Assembly: GCF_025837155.1 (NCBI RefSeq)
Contig: NZ_CP107549.1
Location: 2,232,001 to 2,296,000, forward strand
DNA length: 64,000 bases
Origin: Pseudomonas sp. Z8(2022)
GTDB lineage: Bacteria; Pseudomonadota; Gammaproteobacteria; Pseudomonadales; Pseudomonadaceae
Reading direction: 5' to 3'
Below are positions 56,028 to 63,783 of the stretch, in pieces; within the stretch, counting starts at the first letter, position 1, and the number at the start of each line of letters is the position of its first letter. Below the pieces are notes generated by a model, which saw only the letters and a list, made by a program, of their open reading frames with translations, searched no databases and was not told the DNA's origin. Made by a program: the position numbers and the translations under genes.

Positions 56028-56993
56028 ATGCGCGAACACACCTACGACGCCCCGCAAACCCTCGCGCTGCTGCGCCTGGGTAGCCTGCTACGGGCGCGTG
56101 GCTACCACTTCGTCACCCCGACTCCGCTCACCCATGAACGGGTCAATCAGCGTGCGGACAACGCCATGGCGAACGACCTGCGCGACGTGTTCGGCTGGAG
56201 TCGCCCCTTCGCCGACGGCACGCTCGATGAGGAAATCGTCGCAGCCATGCGTGAAGCGCAGGTCCTGCAGTCTCATGCGCTGGGCTGGATCAGCCAGGTA
56301 CGTTTCTCCAGCCTGGGGGACGAACTCTACGTGCACTCGCGCTTTCCCACCGAGGAGAGCGACGCGGTGTTCTTCGGCCCCGATACCTATCGATTCACCC
56401 GCTGGCTGCGCGAATACCTGAAGCACGCGGATCAGCCGTTGCGGCGCATTGCCGATATCGGCTGCGGCGCCGGCCCAGGTGCGATCACCGCGGCGCAGTT
56501 GCGCCCGGGGGCCGAAGTCATCGCACTGGATATAAACCCCAGGGCACTGGCCATGACTGCGGTGAATGCGCGCCAGGCCGGTATCGACAACCTGCGTGTT
56601 CAGCGCAGCGACCTGCTGCGAGATGTGCCGGGCCAGTTCGATCTGATCATCGCCAACCCGCCCTACATGCTCGACCCGCAGCAGCGGACCTATCGCCACG
56701 GCGGTGGCTCGCACGGCGCCGGGTTGTCCCTGGCGATCTTCGACGCGGCAATGGAGCGACTGGCACCTGGCGGTACATTGCTGCTCTATACCGGTGTGGC
56801 GATCTTCGATGGGGAGGACCCATTCCTCAATGCAATTCGCCTGTCACTTCGCGATACCGGCTGGGACTGGGACTACCAGGAAATCGATCCGGACGTGTTC
56901 GGCGAAGAGCTGCAGAAAACCGAGTATGCTCAGGCCGAACGCATTGCCTGCGTAGCCTTGCGCCTGACCTATCAGGCCAGTTCGCAAGGCTAA
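56028..56993 (+). CDS. SAM-dependent methyltransferase with NPPY motif
   Basis: 321 residues. The class I SAM fold is seen in IADIGCGAGPGAITAAQL (about 141-158), VIALDINPRALAMTAVNAR, and LIIANPPYMLDP with NPPY, typical of N5-glutamine or adenine N6 methyltransferases (PrmC-like). The N-terminal 130 residues are a helical domain. ATG 56028 with CAGGAGTCGCAC. Likely co-transcribed with the haem-oxygenase-like gene; a strong terminator follows. A small-molecule or protein substrate is possible. Confidence 0.8.
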   Translation: MREHTYDAPQTLALLRLGSLLRARGYHFVTPTPLTHERVNQRADNAMANDLRDVFGWSRPFADGTLDEEIVAAMREAQVLQSHALGWISQVRFSSLGDELYVHSRFPTEESDAVFFGPDTYRFTRWLREYLKHADQPLRRIADIGCGAGPGAITAAQLRPGAEVIALDINPRALAMTAVNARQAGIDNLRVQRSDLLRDVPGQFDLIIANPPYMLDPQQRTYRHGGGSHGAGLSLAIFDAAMERLAPGGTLLLYTGVAIFDGEDPFLNAIRLSLRDTGWDWDYQEIDPDVFGEELQKTEYAQAERIACVALRLTYQASSQG

Positions 56994-56994
56994 A

Positions 56995-57026
56995 GCCGCG
57001 CCTGCGAATGGCAGGCGCGGCTTTTT
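56995..57026 (+). terminator. Rho-independent terminator after the methyltransferase gene
   Basis: A perfect 11-bp GC stem (56995-57005 with 57011-57021), loop GAATG, then five T. It starts 1 base behind the TAA. Confidence 0.92.
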
Positions 57027-57040
57027 CTTTCCAAGGATGC

Positions 57041-57511
57041 TCAGGCTGCCTTGGCCTCGACACTGCTCTTCAAATACTTGCGCAGTACCTCCATGGACTC
57101 GCCCAGCTCCTGCAACTGCTGTTTGCTCAGCAGCTTGCGGGCCTGAGGGAACATGTCGCGCTCCTCTTCCTCGATGTGGTGTTCGAGCAGCTCCTTGAGC
57201 ACTTTGACCCGGCCCGCGAACTCGAGGGCGGACGGCGGAGTCTCCTTGATGTCGGGCAACACCAGCGCTTCCACGGCGCGGTGCTCTTCCTTGGCCTCGG
57301 TGGTCAGCACTGCTTCGTCCTTGTTGCCCGCCTGCCTGAATGCCGGATAGAAGATCTGCTCTTCGAGCTCGGTATGGATCTTCAGTTCCTGTTCGATCCT
57401 GGCCAGCAGCTTCTTGCGTGTCTGCACCGCTCGCTCGGTGGTTTCTTCGAGCTTGCTCAGCAGGTCTTTGACGGTATCGTGGTCCTTCTTCAGCAGTTCG
57501 ATGGCATTCAT
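57041..57511 (-). CDS. Hemerythrin HHE-domain protein
   Basis: 156 residues from ATG 57509-57511 (GAGGAGAGCAAGACG). The HHE cation-binding pattern is present: LLKKDHDTVKDLLSKLEE, IHTELEEQIFYPAF (His and Glu), EEHRAVEALVLPDI and LLEHHIEEEERDMFPQA. This is a di-iron oxygen- or NO-binding fold; such small proteins are common in stress clusters. It lies downstream of the KGG gene and may share its promoter. Confidence 0.85.
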   Translation of the reverse strand: MNAIELLKKDHDTVKDLLSKLEETTERAVQTRKKLLARIEQELKIHTELEEQIFYPAFRQAGNKDEAVLTTEAKEEHRAVEALVLPDIKETPPSALEFAGRVKVLKELLEHHIEEEERDMFPQARKLLSKQQLQELGESMEVLRKYLKSSVEAKAA

Positions 57512-57555
57512 CGTCTTGCTCTCCTCAGGTCTGCCAATCACATCGTTGGAAATGC

Positions 57556-57580
57556 CAGGGCCCGCTTCAAGCGGGCCCTG
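57556..57580. terminator. Perfect hairpin between KGG and hemerythrin genes
   Basis: CAGGGCCCGC (57556-57565) and GCGGGCCCTG (57571-57580) around TTCAA. It has no strong T-tract on the minus strand, so it may reduce rather than stop transcription. Confidence 0.5.
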
Positions 57581-57588
57581 GGTAGCGG

Positions 57589-57759
57589 TCACGAATCGCG
57601 AGCGCCGTGGCTTTTCTGGCCACCCTTGCGTCCTGCCTCGGAAGCTCTCTGGCGGTCATTGGCGAAATTGCCACCGCTGTTGTGGCCACCTTTGCGGCCG
57701 GCCTCCGAGGCCCTCTGACGATCATTTGCGAAGTTACCCGGATTTTTGTTGGTCGCCAT
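57589..57759 (-). CDS. KGG-motif (con-10/YciG-like) stress protein
   Basis: 56 residues from ATG 57757-57759 with AGGAGGTACCAGTA. Two tandem copies of NFANDRQRASEAGRKGG with GHNSGG between them; the domain (KGG, PF10685) is shared with fungal con-10 and E. coli YciG. Very hydrophilic, likely disordered, as in desiccation- or stress-induced proteins. A sister gene is at 59742-59909. Confidence 0.9.
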   Translation of the reverse strand: MATNKNPGNFANDRQRASEAGRKGGHNSGGNFANDRQRASEAGRKGGQKSHGARDS

Positions 57760-57809
57760 TACTGGTACCTCCTGAGAATTTTTCGCGAGGCGGATTTGCC
57801 TCTACATAA

Positions 57810-57838
57810 TTTCAGGCAGGCGCTTCGCCGAGTTGTTC
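57810..57838 (-). promoter_or_regulatory. ECF/AlgU-like promoter for the KGG-hemerythrin unit
   Basis: Minus strand CCTGAACAA, 17 bp after the hexamer, then CTGAAA (57810-57815), with C in place of the first T. The start codon is about 50 bp downstream; the box lies just before the SDR stop. Confidence 0.5.
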
Positions 57839-57850
57839 AGGCTTTTTTCA

Positions 57851-58711
57851 TCAGCCATTGACCACGCTGCCACCGTTGACATGGAGCATCTGCCCGGTGA
57901 CGTAAGAGGCGTCGTTGCTTGCCAGATAGACGAATGCCGGCGCGACCTCCGAGGGCTGTCCGGGACGTCCCAATGGCGTGTCGGCGCCAAACTCGGAAAC
58001 CTTCTCGGCACTGAAGGTCGACGGGATCAGGGGCGTCCAGATCGGCCCCGGGGCAACACCATTGACCCGTATGCCACGCGGCGCCAGGTTGATCGACAGC
58101 GAGCGGGTGAACGAAGTGATCGCACCCTTGGTGGAGGAATAGTCGAGCAGCATGGGATTGCCCTTGTAGGCCGTCACCGAACTGGTGTTGATGATGCTCG
58201 AGCCCGGCTGCAGATGCTGCAGCACGGCCTTGGTCAGATGAAACATGGCGAAGATGTTGGTGCGAAAGGTCTGCTCCCACTGCGCCTCGTCGAGTGCTTC
58301 GAGGTCGCGCTCGGGGTGCTGCTCGCCGGCGTTGTTGACCAGGATGTCGATGCGTCCCCACTTGGCGATCACCGCATCGACCACGCACTGACAGAAGCTG
58401 CCGTCGCCCACGTCTCCGGCCAGGGCGATGGCCTCGCCACCGTGCCGCTTCACTTCATCGAGGGTTTTCTGCGCGTCCTGGTCTTCATTGAGATAGACCA
58501 GAGCGACGTTGGCGCCCTCCAAAGCGTAGTGCACGGCAACGGCGCGACCAATGCCGCTGTCGCCGCCAGTGATGATCGCCACCTTGCCAGCCAGCTTGCC
58601 GGCGGCGCGGTAATCGTCGGCCAGGTACACCGGCTCGGGATGCATGGCGTGCTCGACACCAGGCTGGCGCTCCTGATGCTGAGCGGGCAGTGTCTTGTCG
58701 TTCATCTTCAC
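57851..58711 (-). CDS. Short-chain dehydrogenase/reductase (YghA-like)
   Basis: 286 residues. NAD(P) motif VAIITGGDSGIGRAVAVHYAL, NNAG in ILVNNAGEQHPE, catalytic Ser in NTSSVTAYKG and YSSTKGA for Tyr and Lys. The N-terminal extension of about 40 residues (PAQHQERQPGVEHAMHPEP) is typical of YghA/YdaD-type stress SDRs. Start by ATG 58711 or 58705 (GGGAGGATGTGAAG). It follows galU by about 20 bp. Substrate unknown; PAO1 also has an SDR in this position of its cluster. Confidence 0.85.
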   Translation of the reverse strand: MKMNDKTLPAQHQERQPGVEHAMHPEPVYLADDYRAAGKLAGKVAIITGGDSGIGRAVAVHYALEGANVALVYLNEDQDAQKTLDEVKRHGGEAIALAGDVGDGSFCQCVVDAVIAKWGRIDILVNNAGEQHPERDLEALDEAQWEQTFRTNIFAMFHLTKAVLQHLQPGSSIINTSSVTAYKGNPMLLDYSSTKGAITSFTRSLSINLAPRGIRVNGVAPGPIWTPLIPSTFSAEKVSEFGADTPLGRPGQPSEVAPAFVYLASNDASYVTGQMLHVNGGSVVNG

Positions 58712-58732
58712 ATCCTCCCTTCGGACAAGCGT

Positions 58733-59596
58733 TCAGACGGCCTGCAGACGTGGGCTGGCGGTCACCGGGTGGGTCTTGTGGCGATTCTCGAAGCAGAAGT
58801 TGGTGGCCTGTACATAGCCTTCGGCCGAACCGCAGTCGAAGCGGCGTCCCTTGAACTTGTACGCCAGCACGCAGCCCTGCTGGGCCTGCTTCATCAAGGC
58901 ATCGGTGATCTGGATCTCGCCGCCCTTGCCTGGCTCGGTCTGTTCGATCAGCTCGAAGATGTCGGGAGTGAGGATGTAGCGGCCGATGATTGCCAGGTTC
59001 GACGGCGCATCCTCGGGGCTGGGTTTTTCCACCATCCGCTCGATACGGAAGATATCGTCACGCAGCGCTTCGCCGGCAATCACGCCGTAGCGCGAAACCT
59101 CCTCCATCGGCACTTCCTGAATGGCGACGATGGAGCAGCGGAACTGTTCATAGAGCTTGACCATCTGCGCCAGCACGCCGTCGCCTTCCAGGTTCAGGCA
59201 CAGGTCATCGGCCAGGACCACGGCGAACGCCTCGTCGCCGATCAGCGAACGGCCAGTGAGGATGGCGTGGCCGAGGCCTTTCATCTCGATCTGGCGGGTG
59301 TAGGAGAAGGTGCACTGATCGATCAGGTGGCGCACGCCACTCAAGGATTTCTCCTTGCCGGTGTTGGAAATCTCGTGCTCCAGCTCGTAGCTGATGTCGA
59401 AGTGGTCTTCCAGCGAGCGCTTGCCGCGGCCGGTGACGATGGCGATTTCGTTAAGCCCGGCTTGCAGTGCTTCTTCGACGCCATACTGGATCAACGGGGT
59501 GTCGACTACCGGAAGCATTTCCTTGGGCATCGACTTGGTGGCGGGAAGAAAACGGGTGCCGTAACCGGCTGCGGGGAACAGGCATTTCTTGATCAT
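58733..59596 (-). CDS. galU: UTP-glucose-1-phosphate uridylyltransferase, island paralogue
   Basis: 287 residues. Nucleotidyltransferase motif FPAAGYGTRFLPATKSMPKEMLP near the start is split in these two parts: GYGTRF at residues 11-16 and KSMPKEMLP. VVLADDLCLNLEG binds metal, and MVEKPSPEDAPSN is typical. It makes UDP-glucose from glucose-1-phosphate, the product of GlgP. The C-terminus (after NFCFEN) differs from the second copy at the right edge. Likely first gene of galU-SDR with promoter at 59631-59659. Confidence 0.9.
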   Translation of the reverse strand: MIKKCLFPAAGYGTRFLPATKSMPKEMLPVVDTPLIQYGVEEALQAGLNEIAIVTGRGKRSLEDHFDISYELEHEISNTGKEKSLSGVRHLIDQCTFSYTRQIEMKGLGHAILTGRSLIGDEAFAVVLADDLCLNLEGDGVLAQMVKLYEQFRCSIVAIQEVPMEEVSRYGVIAGEALRDDIFRIERMVEKPSPEDAPSNLAIIGRYILTPDIFELIEQTEPGKGGEIQITDALMKQAQQGCVLAYKFKGRRFDCGSAEGYVQATNFCFENRHKTHPVTASPRLQAV

Positions 59597-59630
59597 GGTT
59601 TCTGTACCAGTTGAGTGACTCGGTACTAGA

Positions 59631-59659
59631 ACCTGACCTGCCCAAAGCGTTTGCGGTTC
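59631..59659 (-). promoter_or_regulatory. ECF/AlgU-like promoter for galU-SDR
   Basis: Minus strand CTTGAACCG, 17 bp after the hexamer, then TCAGGT (59631-59636); start codon 35 bp downstream. Confidence 0.55.
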
Positions 59660-59741
59660 AAGGTATTTCGCGCGTTGCCGTTACGTTGCCCGAATGGAGA
59701 AAGGAGGCCCTTAGAGGGCCTCCCCAAGGCTACGCAATCAA

Positions 59742-59909
59742 TCAACTGCGCCCCCCACCGTGGCTGCTCTGGCCACCCTTGCGGCCTGCTTCGGAGGCTT
59801 TCTGGCGATCATTGGCGAAATTGCCGCCGCTGTTCTGGCCGCCCTTCTTGCCGGCTTCGGAAGCTTTCTGACGATCGTTGGCGAAGTTGCCTGGATTCTT
59901 GTTGCTCAT
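59742..59909 (-). CDS. KGG-motif (con-10/YciG-like) stress protein, second copy
   Basis: 55 residues from ATG 59907-59909 (GAGGAGAAGCGAC upstream). The same two-repeat layout as the gene at 57589, NFANDRQKASEAGKKGG and NFANDRQKASEAGRKGG, with Lys for Arg at several places and a Gly-rich end. About 85% alike by eye. Either a local duplication or an ancestral pair. An ECF-like promoter is at 59952-59980. Confidence 0.9.
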   Translation of the reverse strand: MSNKNPGNFANDRQKASEAGKKGGQNSGGNFANDRQKASEAGRKGGQSSHGGGRS

Positions 59910-59951
59910 GTCGCTTCTCCTCAGTGATGGGCAAAATTGCCCGTGCACTGT

Positions 59952-59980
59952 TTTGGAGAAAGTACCTTGCGCGGATGTTC
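59952..59980 (-). promoter_or_regulatory. ECF/AlgU-like promoter for the second KGG gene
   Basis: Minus strand CCTGAACAT, 17 bp after the hexamer, then TCCAAA (59952-59957), 43 bp before the start codon. Confidence 0.6.
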
Positions 59981-60027
59981 AGGCTAATTCCCCGCCTCGC
60001 TCGGCAATCACTGACGAGCGGTCATGC

Positions 60028-60477
60028 TCATTTCTCTTCGGACCGCCGGATGATGGAGATCTTGCCGTTACGCTCGATGATCGCGTATCGAATCTGATCC
60101 AGCCGCTCCAGTCCATTCTCCCGCGCCGACTCCATGAGATCGTCCATCGTCAGGCGTGCCTTGTTCATGCGCCACTGCATCGGCACGCCGTCCTCGACGA
60201 TGATGGTCGGCGAACCATCGAGCAGCCGCGCCAGCCAATCGTTGCGGCGTTTGAGCAGCGAAGCACCAACGTCCAGAGCGATCAGGGTCGCGATCACCAG
60301 AATCATGTTGGTGACGGAGAAGTCATCACCCAGCAGCGCCTGCTGAGTCGCCTCACCAATGATCAACAGCAGTACGAAATCGAAGGTAGTCAGCTGCGCC
60401 AGCGAGCGTCGGCCAGACAGCTTGAAAAGAATCAATAACGCCAGGTAGACGGCGCCGGCACGCAGTACCGCATCCAT
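60028..60477 (-). CDS. DUF421 (YetF-like) membrane protein
   Basis: 149 residues, shorter than typical (about 160-230). Three membrane helices (AGAVYLALLILFKLSGRRSL, FVLLLIIGEATQQALLG, TNMILVIATLIALDVGASLL), then the soluble domain with GSPTIIVEDGVPMQWRMNKA and the DLMESARENGLERLDQIRYA segment and a final basic tail. YetF family function is unclear (membrane stress, transport). It follows the unknown gene at 60488 by 10 bp. Confidence 0.8.
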   Translation of the reverse strand: MDAVLRAGAVYLALLILFKLSGRRSLAQLTTFDFVLLLIIGEATQQALLGDDFSVTNMILVIATLIALDVGASLLKRRNDWLARLLDGSPTIIVEDGVPMQWRMNKARLTMDDLMESARENGLERLDQIRYAIIERNGKISIIRRSEEK

Positions 60478-60487
60478 AATCGCCTCC

Positions 60488-60979
60488 TCAGGGGTAGATG
60501 AACTGATTCAGCTCGACCTGCTGGCCGGCTGCACGGAGTGTGGTGCGATAGGCGCCAATCCCGTCAGCCGTGAGGCGCAGGCTCACGGTGATACGCTCAG
60601 CCTCCGTGCTGAAGTCGAGAATCAAGCCACCCGCTCCATCGCTGGCACTGCGCATCGGCACGGGCTGGATCGACTCAATGGAAAAACCCTCCAGCAGTTC
60701 ACCGGCAATATGTAGCCGCGGCGTGCCCTGAAGGCTCACCTTCAGCGGCGTTTGCGCACCGTTGCGGGCGAAACGCTGGTATTCGACCTGCAGTACATCC
60801 TGCGCCTCACCAGTCTGGACATGGCTGAGCGGCCCTTTGGAGAATAGCCCGGCCAGGGCCAAGGCCATGAGCAGCAGCAGGCCATACCAGCCCAGACGCT
60901 CTATTTGCCAGCCACGGATCTGCAGGGCCATGTTTTCCCGGACGGGAACGTTACGACTGCTTTGTTCAGGTAAGTGCAT
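60488..60979 (-). CDS. Hypothetical membrane-anchored protein
   Basis: 163 residues from ATG 60977-60979 with AGGAGGAGACCGAC. One membrane helix (WYGLLLLMALALAGLFS, about residues 31-48) after a cytosolic N-terminus; a beta-rich outer part of about 110 residues follows (VLQVEYQRFARNGAQTPLKV, then RITVSLRLTADGIGAYRTTL). No family recognised. It is 10 bp ahead of the DUF421 gene, which suggests joint function at the membrane. Confidence 0.6.
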   Translation of the reverse strand: MHLPEQSSRNVPVRENMALQIRGWQIERLGWYGLLLLMALALAGLFSKGPLSHVQTGEAQDVLQVEYQRFARNGAQTPLKVSLQGTPRLHIAGELLEGFSIESIQPVPMRSASDGAGGLILDFSTEAERITVSLRLTADGIGAYRTTLRAAGQQVELNQFIYP

Positions 60980-61146
60980 GTCGGTCTCCTCCTGAAACCT
61001 ATGACCTGCCATCCATGGCAAACATTTCCTTGATGTCTCAACCAAGCCGGACGCGCGTTGCACACATCCCATCTGCCGGCATGACAGGCTGGGTCAACTG
61101 CATAACGGGAAGCACTACACGAAGGCGATAGCTTCAGCAGAAATGT

Positions 61147-61770
61147 TCAATGCCGGTCAAGCAGATGGAAACGCGGCAGACCCAGATGCCAGTGGATCGC
61201 CGCCAGGCGGGCCGCCAGTACCACGAACATCGCTGCGGCGGTATCCAGCCAGTGCGGCGTTCCCAGCATGCGCAGACCGATGAAGGTAAGCGCGCCGGCG
61301 ATGCAGGCGGTGGCGTAGATTTCCTTCTGGAAGATCAGCGGGATCTCGTTGCACAGCACGTCGCGGATCACCCCGCCGACGACACCGGTCATAACCCCCA
61401 TGATCACCGCGGTACTGATCGGCGTACCGTTCTGCAGCGCCAGCTCGGTGCCGTACACGGTGAACACCGCCAGACCGAAGGCATCGGCGACCAGCAGACC
61501 TTTCTCGTGAATTGGCCGGGTCATGCGTACCCAGGCCACGGTACCCAGCGCCGCCAGGGACGCGACGAGGATGTAGGTGTCGTCGCGAATCCAGCTCACC
61601 GGATGGTTGTCGAGAATCAGGTCGCGCAGCGTACCGCCACCCAGCGCGGTGACGATGGCCATCACCAGCACGCCGAACAGATCCATGGACTTGCGTCCCG
61701 CCATCAGTGCACCGGTGATGGCGAACACCGCTACGCCGAACAGGTCGGCGAAATAGAAAAGCTGTTCCAT
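61147..61770 (-). CDS. TRIC-type/UPF0126 (YicG-like) membrane channel
   Basis: 207 residues, seven helices. Two UPF0126 repeats: FGVAVFAITGALMAGRKSMD with ALGGGTLRDL, and FGLAVFTVYGTELAL with GVVGGVIRDVL; the GGGT and GGVIRD motifs mark the trimeric intracellular cation channel fold. The bacterial members may pass potassium or glycine-like solutes. Adjacent to gor by 7 bp on the same strand (gor first), so possibly co-transcribed. The first gene that looks like core genome. Confidence 0.85.
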   Translation of the reverse strand: MEQLFYFADLFGVAVFAITGALMAGRKSMDLFGVLVMAIVTALGGGTLRDLILDNHPVSWIRDDTYILVASLAALGTVAWVRMTRPIHEKGLLVADAFGLAVFTVYGTELALQNGTPISTAVIMGVMTGVVGGVIRDVLCNEIPLIFQKEIYATACIAGALTFIGLRMLGTPHWLDTAAAMFVVLAARLAAIHWHLGLPRFHLLDRH

Positions 61771-61777
61771 GCTGTCC

Positions 61778-63136
61778 TCAGCGGTTGACCGGCGTACGCA
61801 GGGTGACGAATTCCTCGGCAGCGCTCGGGTGCACGCCTATGGTCTCGTCGAAGATCTGCTTGGTTGCACCGGCCTTGAGCGCGATGGCCAGGCCCTGAAC
61901 GATCTCGCCGGCCTCCGGGCCGACCATATGGCAGCCCAGCACGCGGTCGCTGTCGGCATCGACCACCAGCTTCATCAGGGTACGCTCCGGATTTTCGGTA
62001 AGGGTCAGCTTCATCGGGCGGAAGCGGCTTTCGAAGATCTTCACCTTGTGGCCGTCTTCGATGGCCTGCTCTTCGCTGAGGCCAACGGTGCCGATGTTCG
62101 GCAGGCTGAACACGGCGGTGGGGATCATGCGGTAGTCCAGCGGACGGTATTGCTCGGGTTTGAACAGTCGGCGTGCCACGGCCATGCCTTCGGCCAGCGC
62201 GACCGGAGTCAGTTGCACACGGCCGATCACGTCGCCGATGGCGAGAATCGACGGCGTGGCGGTCTGGAACAGATCATCGACTTCGATATAGCCGCGTTTG
62301 TCCAGCTTGACCTCGACATTCTCCAGGCCGAGGTTGTCCAGCATCGGTCGGCGTCCGGTGGCGTAGAACACGCAGTCGGCCTCCAGCACGCGGCCGTCCT
62401 TGAGCGTGGCAGCGAGGCTGCCGTCAGCCTTGCGTTCGATGCTGGCGATGTCGGCATTGAACTGCAGGTCCATGCCCTTCTTGCTCAGCTCGTCGCGCAG
62501 ATGCTCACGCACCGCGCCGTCAAAGCCACGCAGGAACAGATCGCCGCGATACAGCAGCGAAGTCCGTGCGCCCAGGCCATGGAAGATCGAGGCGAACTCC
62601 ACGGCGATATAGCCGCCGCCGACCACCAGTACACGCTTGGGCAGCTGCTTGAGGAAGAAGGCCTCGTTGGAGCTGATGGCGTACTCGCGACCGGGAATGT
62701 CCGGAATCTGCGGCCAGCCGCCGGTGGCGATGAGAATGCGCTCGGCGCTGTGGCGCTGGCCATTGACCTCGACGGTATGGCCATCGACGATGCGCGCATG
62801 GCCTTCGAACAGGCTGACGCCACTGTTGGTCAACAGATTGCGGTAGATGCCGTTGAGGCGCTCGATCTCGCGGTTCTTGTTGGCGATCAGCGTCGCCCAG
62901 TCGAAGCTCGCTTCGCCAAGCGACCAGCCGAAATCTGCAGCCTGCTCGAAGTCCTCGGCGAAATGCGCACCGTACACCAGCAGTTTCTTCGGTACGCAGC
63001 CGACGTTGACGCAGGTGCCGCCCAGATAGCGGCTCTCGGCGACCGCGACGCGGGCACCAAAGCCAGCGGCGAAGCGCGCCGCGCGTACGCCGCCGGAACC
63101 GGCGCCGATCACGAACAGATCGAAGTCGTAACTCAT
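61778..63136 (-). CDS. gor: Glutathione-disulfide reductase
   Basis: 452 residues. FAD motif [18 protein letters not shown]; redox disulphide [14 protein letters not shown] (C42, C47); NADPH motif [18 protein letters not shown]-terminal dimer His in [11 protein letters not shown]. It reduces oxidised glutathione with NADPH. From memory, in PAO1 gor sits next to a VOC protein gene and galU, exactly as here, marking the right edge of the accessory island. ATG 63134-63136 with AAGGAGATACCC. Confidence 0.95.
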   Translation of the reverse strand: MSYDFDLFVIGAGSGGVRAARFAAGFGARVAVAESRYLGGTCVNVGCVPKKLLVYGAHFAEDFEQAADFGWSLGEASFDWATLIANKNREIERLNGIYRNLLTNSGVSLFEGHARIVDGHTVEVNGQRHSAERILIATGGWPQIPDIPGREYAISSNEAFFLKQLPKRVLVVGGGYIAVEFASIFHGLGARTSLLYRGDLFLRGFDGAVREHLRDELSKKGMDLQFNADIASIERKADGSLAATLKDGRVLEADCVFYATGRRPMLDNLGLENVEVKLDKRGYIEVDDLFQTATPSILAIGDVIGRVQLTPVALAEGMAVARRLFKPEQYRPLDYRMIPTAVFSLPNIGTVGLSEEQAIEDGHKVKIFESRFRPMKLTLTENPERTLMKLVVDADSDRVLGCHMVGPEAGEIVQGLAIALKAGATKQIFDETIGVHPSAAEEFVTLRTPVNR

Positions 63137-63207
63137 TTTGGGTATCTCCTTGGCAGATGGGGAGCATACCGTAAAGCCCAGCGCTAAGCTGAAAGCAGGA
63201 GGTTGAT

Positions 63208-63642
63208 ATGCGCCCTACCCTGACTCATCTGGCCCTGCACGTCCCCGATCTCGATGCCTGTATCGCTTTCTACACGCGATTCTGCGGCATGCAGGTGATC
63301 CACGAGCGCCCCGGCAAGGGCACACGTATCGTCTGGATGGCCGAACCGGGCAAGGAGCACCAGTTCATCTTCGTCATCATGCCTGGCGGTCAGGATCGCA
63401 ACCTGGCGGCCAATGACTACAGTCACTTCGGTTTTGCCCTGAGCAGCCGCGAGGAGGTCGACCGTATCGCTGCACTGGCCGAGCGCGAGGGTTGCCTGAT
63501 CTGGGCGCCACGCGATGAGCCCTACCCGGTGGGCTATTACTGTGGCCTGCGCGACCCTGCCGGCAACTACGTGGAATTCAGCTACGGCCAGCCACTCGGG
63601 CCCGGTTCGGAGCAGATGCCAGTCCCTAGGTACGGCCAGTGA
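63208..63642 (+). CDS. VOC (glyoxalase/dioxygenase-fold) protein
   Basis: 144 residues, one VOC domain: [54 protein letters not shown] and [14 protein letters not shown]. Metal ligands would be His in the first strand, His in HFGFA and Glu in VEFSYG. Functions range from glyoxalase to ring-cleaving dioxygenase. ATG 63208 with CAGGAGGTTGAT. Divergent from gor by 71 bp and convergent with galU. Confidence 0.85.
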   Translation: MRPTLTHLALHVPDLDACIAFYTRFCGMQVIHERPGKGTRIVWMAEPGKEHQFIFVIMPGGQDRNLAANDYSHFGFALSSREEVDRIAALAEREGCLIWAPRDEPYPVGYYCGLRDPAGNYVEFSYGQPLGPGSEQMPVPRYGQ

Positions 63643-63706
63643 TTCGAGCACAACAGTTTCGCGGACAAGTCCGCGAAAAAACATTCGGTCCGGTAAAGCA
63701 ATGAAG

Positions 63707-63744
63707 AACACCGCGATCATGCAAGACAATCGCGGCGTTTTCTC
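63707..63744. terminator. Terminator between VOC gene and second galU
   Basis: AACACCGCGAT (63707-63717) pairs, with one mismatch, with ATCGCGGCGTT (63729-63739), followed by TTTTC on the plus strand. It likely serves both convergent genes. A second hairpin (TTTCGCGGAC/GTCCGCGAAA) lies at 63657-63678. Confidence 0.75.
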
Positions 63745-63783
63745 AACTGACGACCTTACCCCGAGTGCTGACCTGACGGCGAA

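Noticed and set aside
57833..59614. 593-residue plus-strand frame opposite SDR and galU
   Set aside because: Spans two real genes in antisense and includes their intergenic gap; no domain seen.
60958..60972. A GTTCAGG match (CCTGAAC on the minus strand)
   Set aside because: It lies inside the start of the 60488-60979 gene and simply encodes its Leu-Pro-Glu-Gln; not a promoter.
63657..63678. Inverted repeat TTTCGCGGAC/GTCCGCGAAA as main terminator of the VOC gene
   Set aside because: The loop is only two bases unless the stem is shortened and T-residues lie on the wrong side for the plus strand; the hairpin at 63707 fits better.
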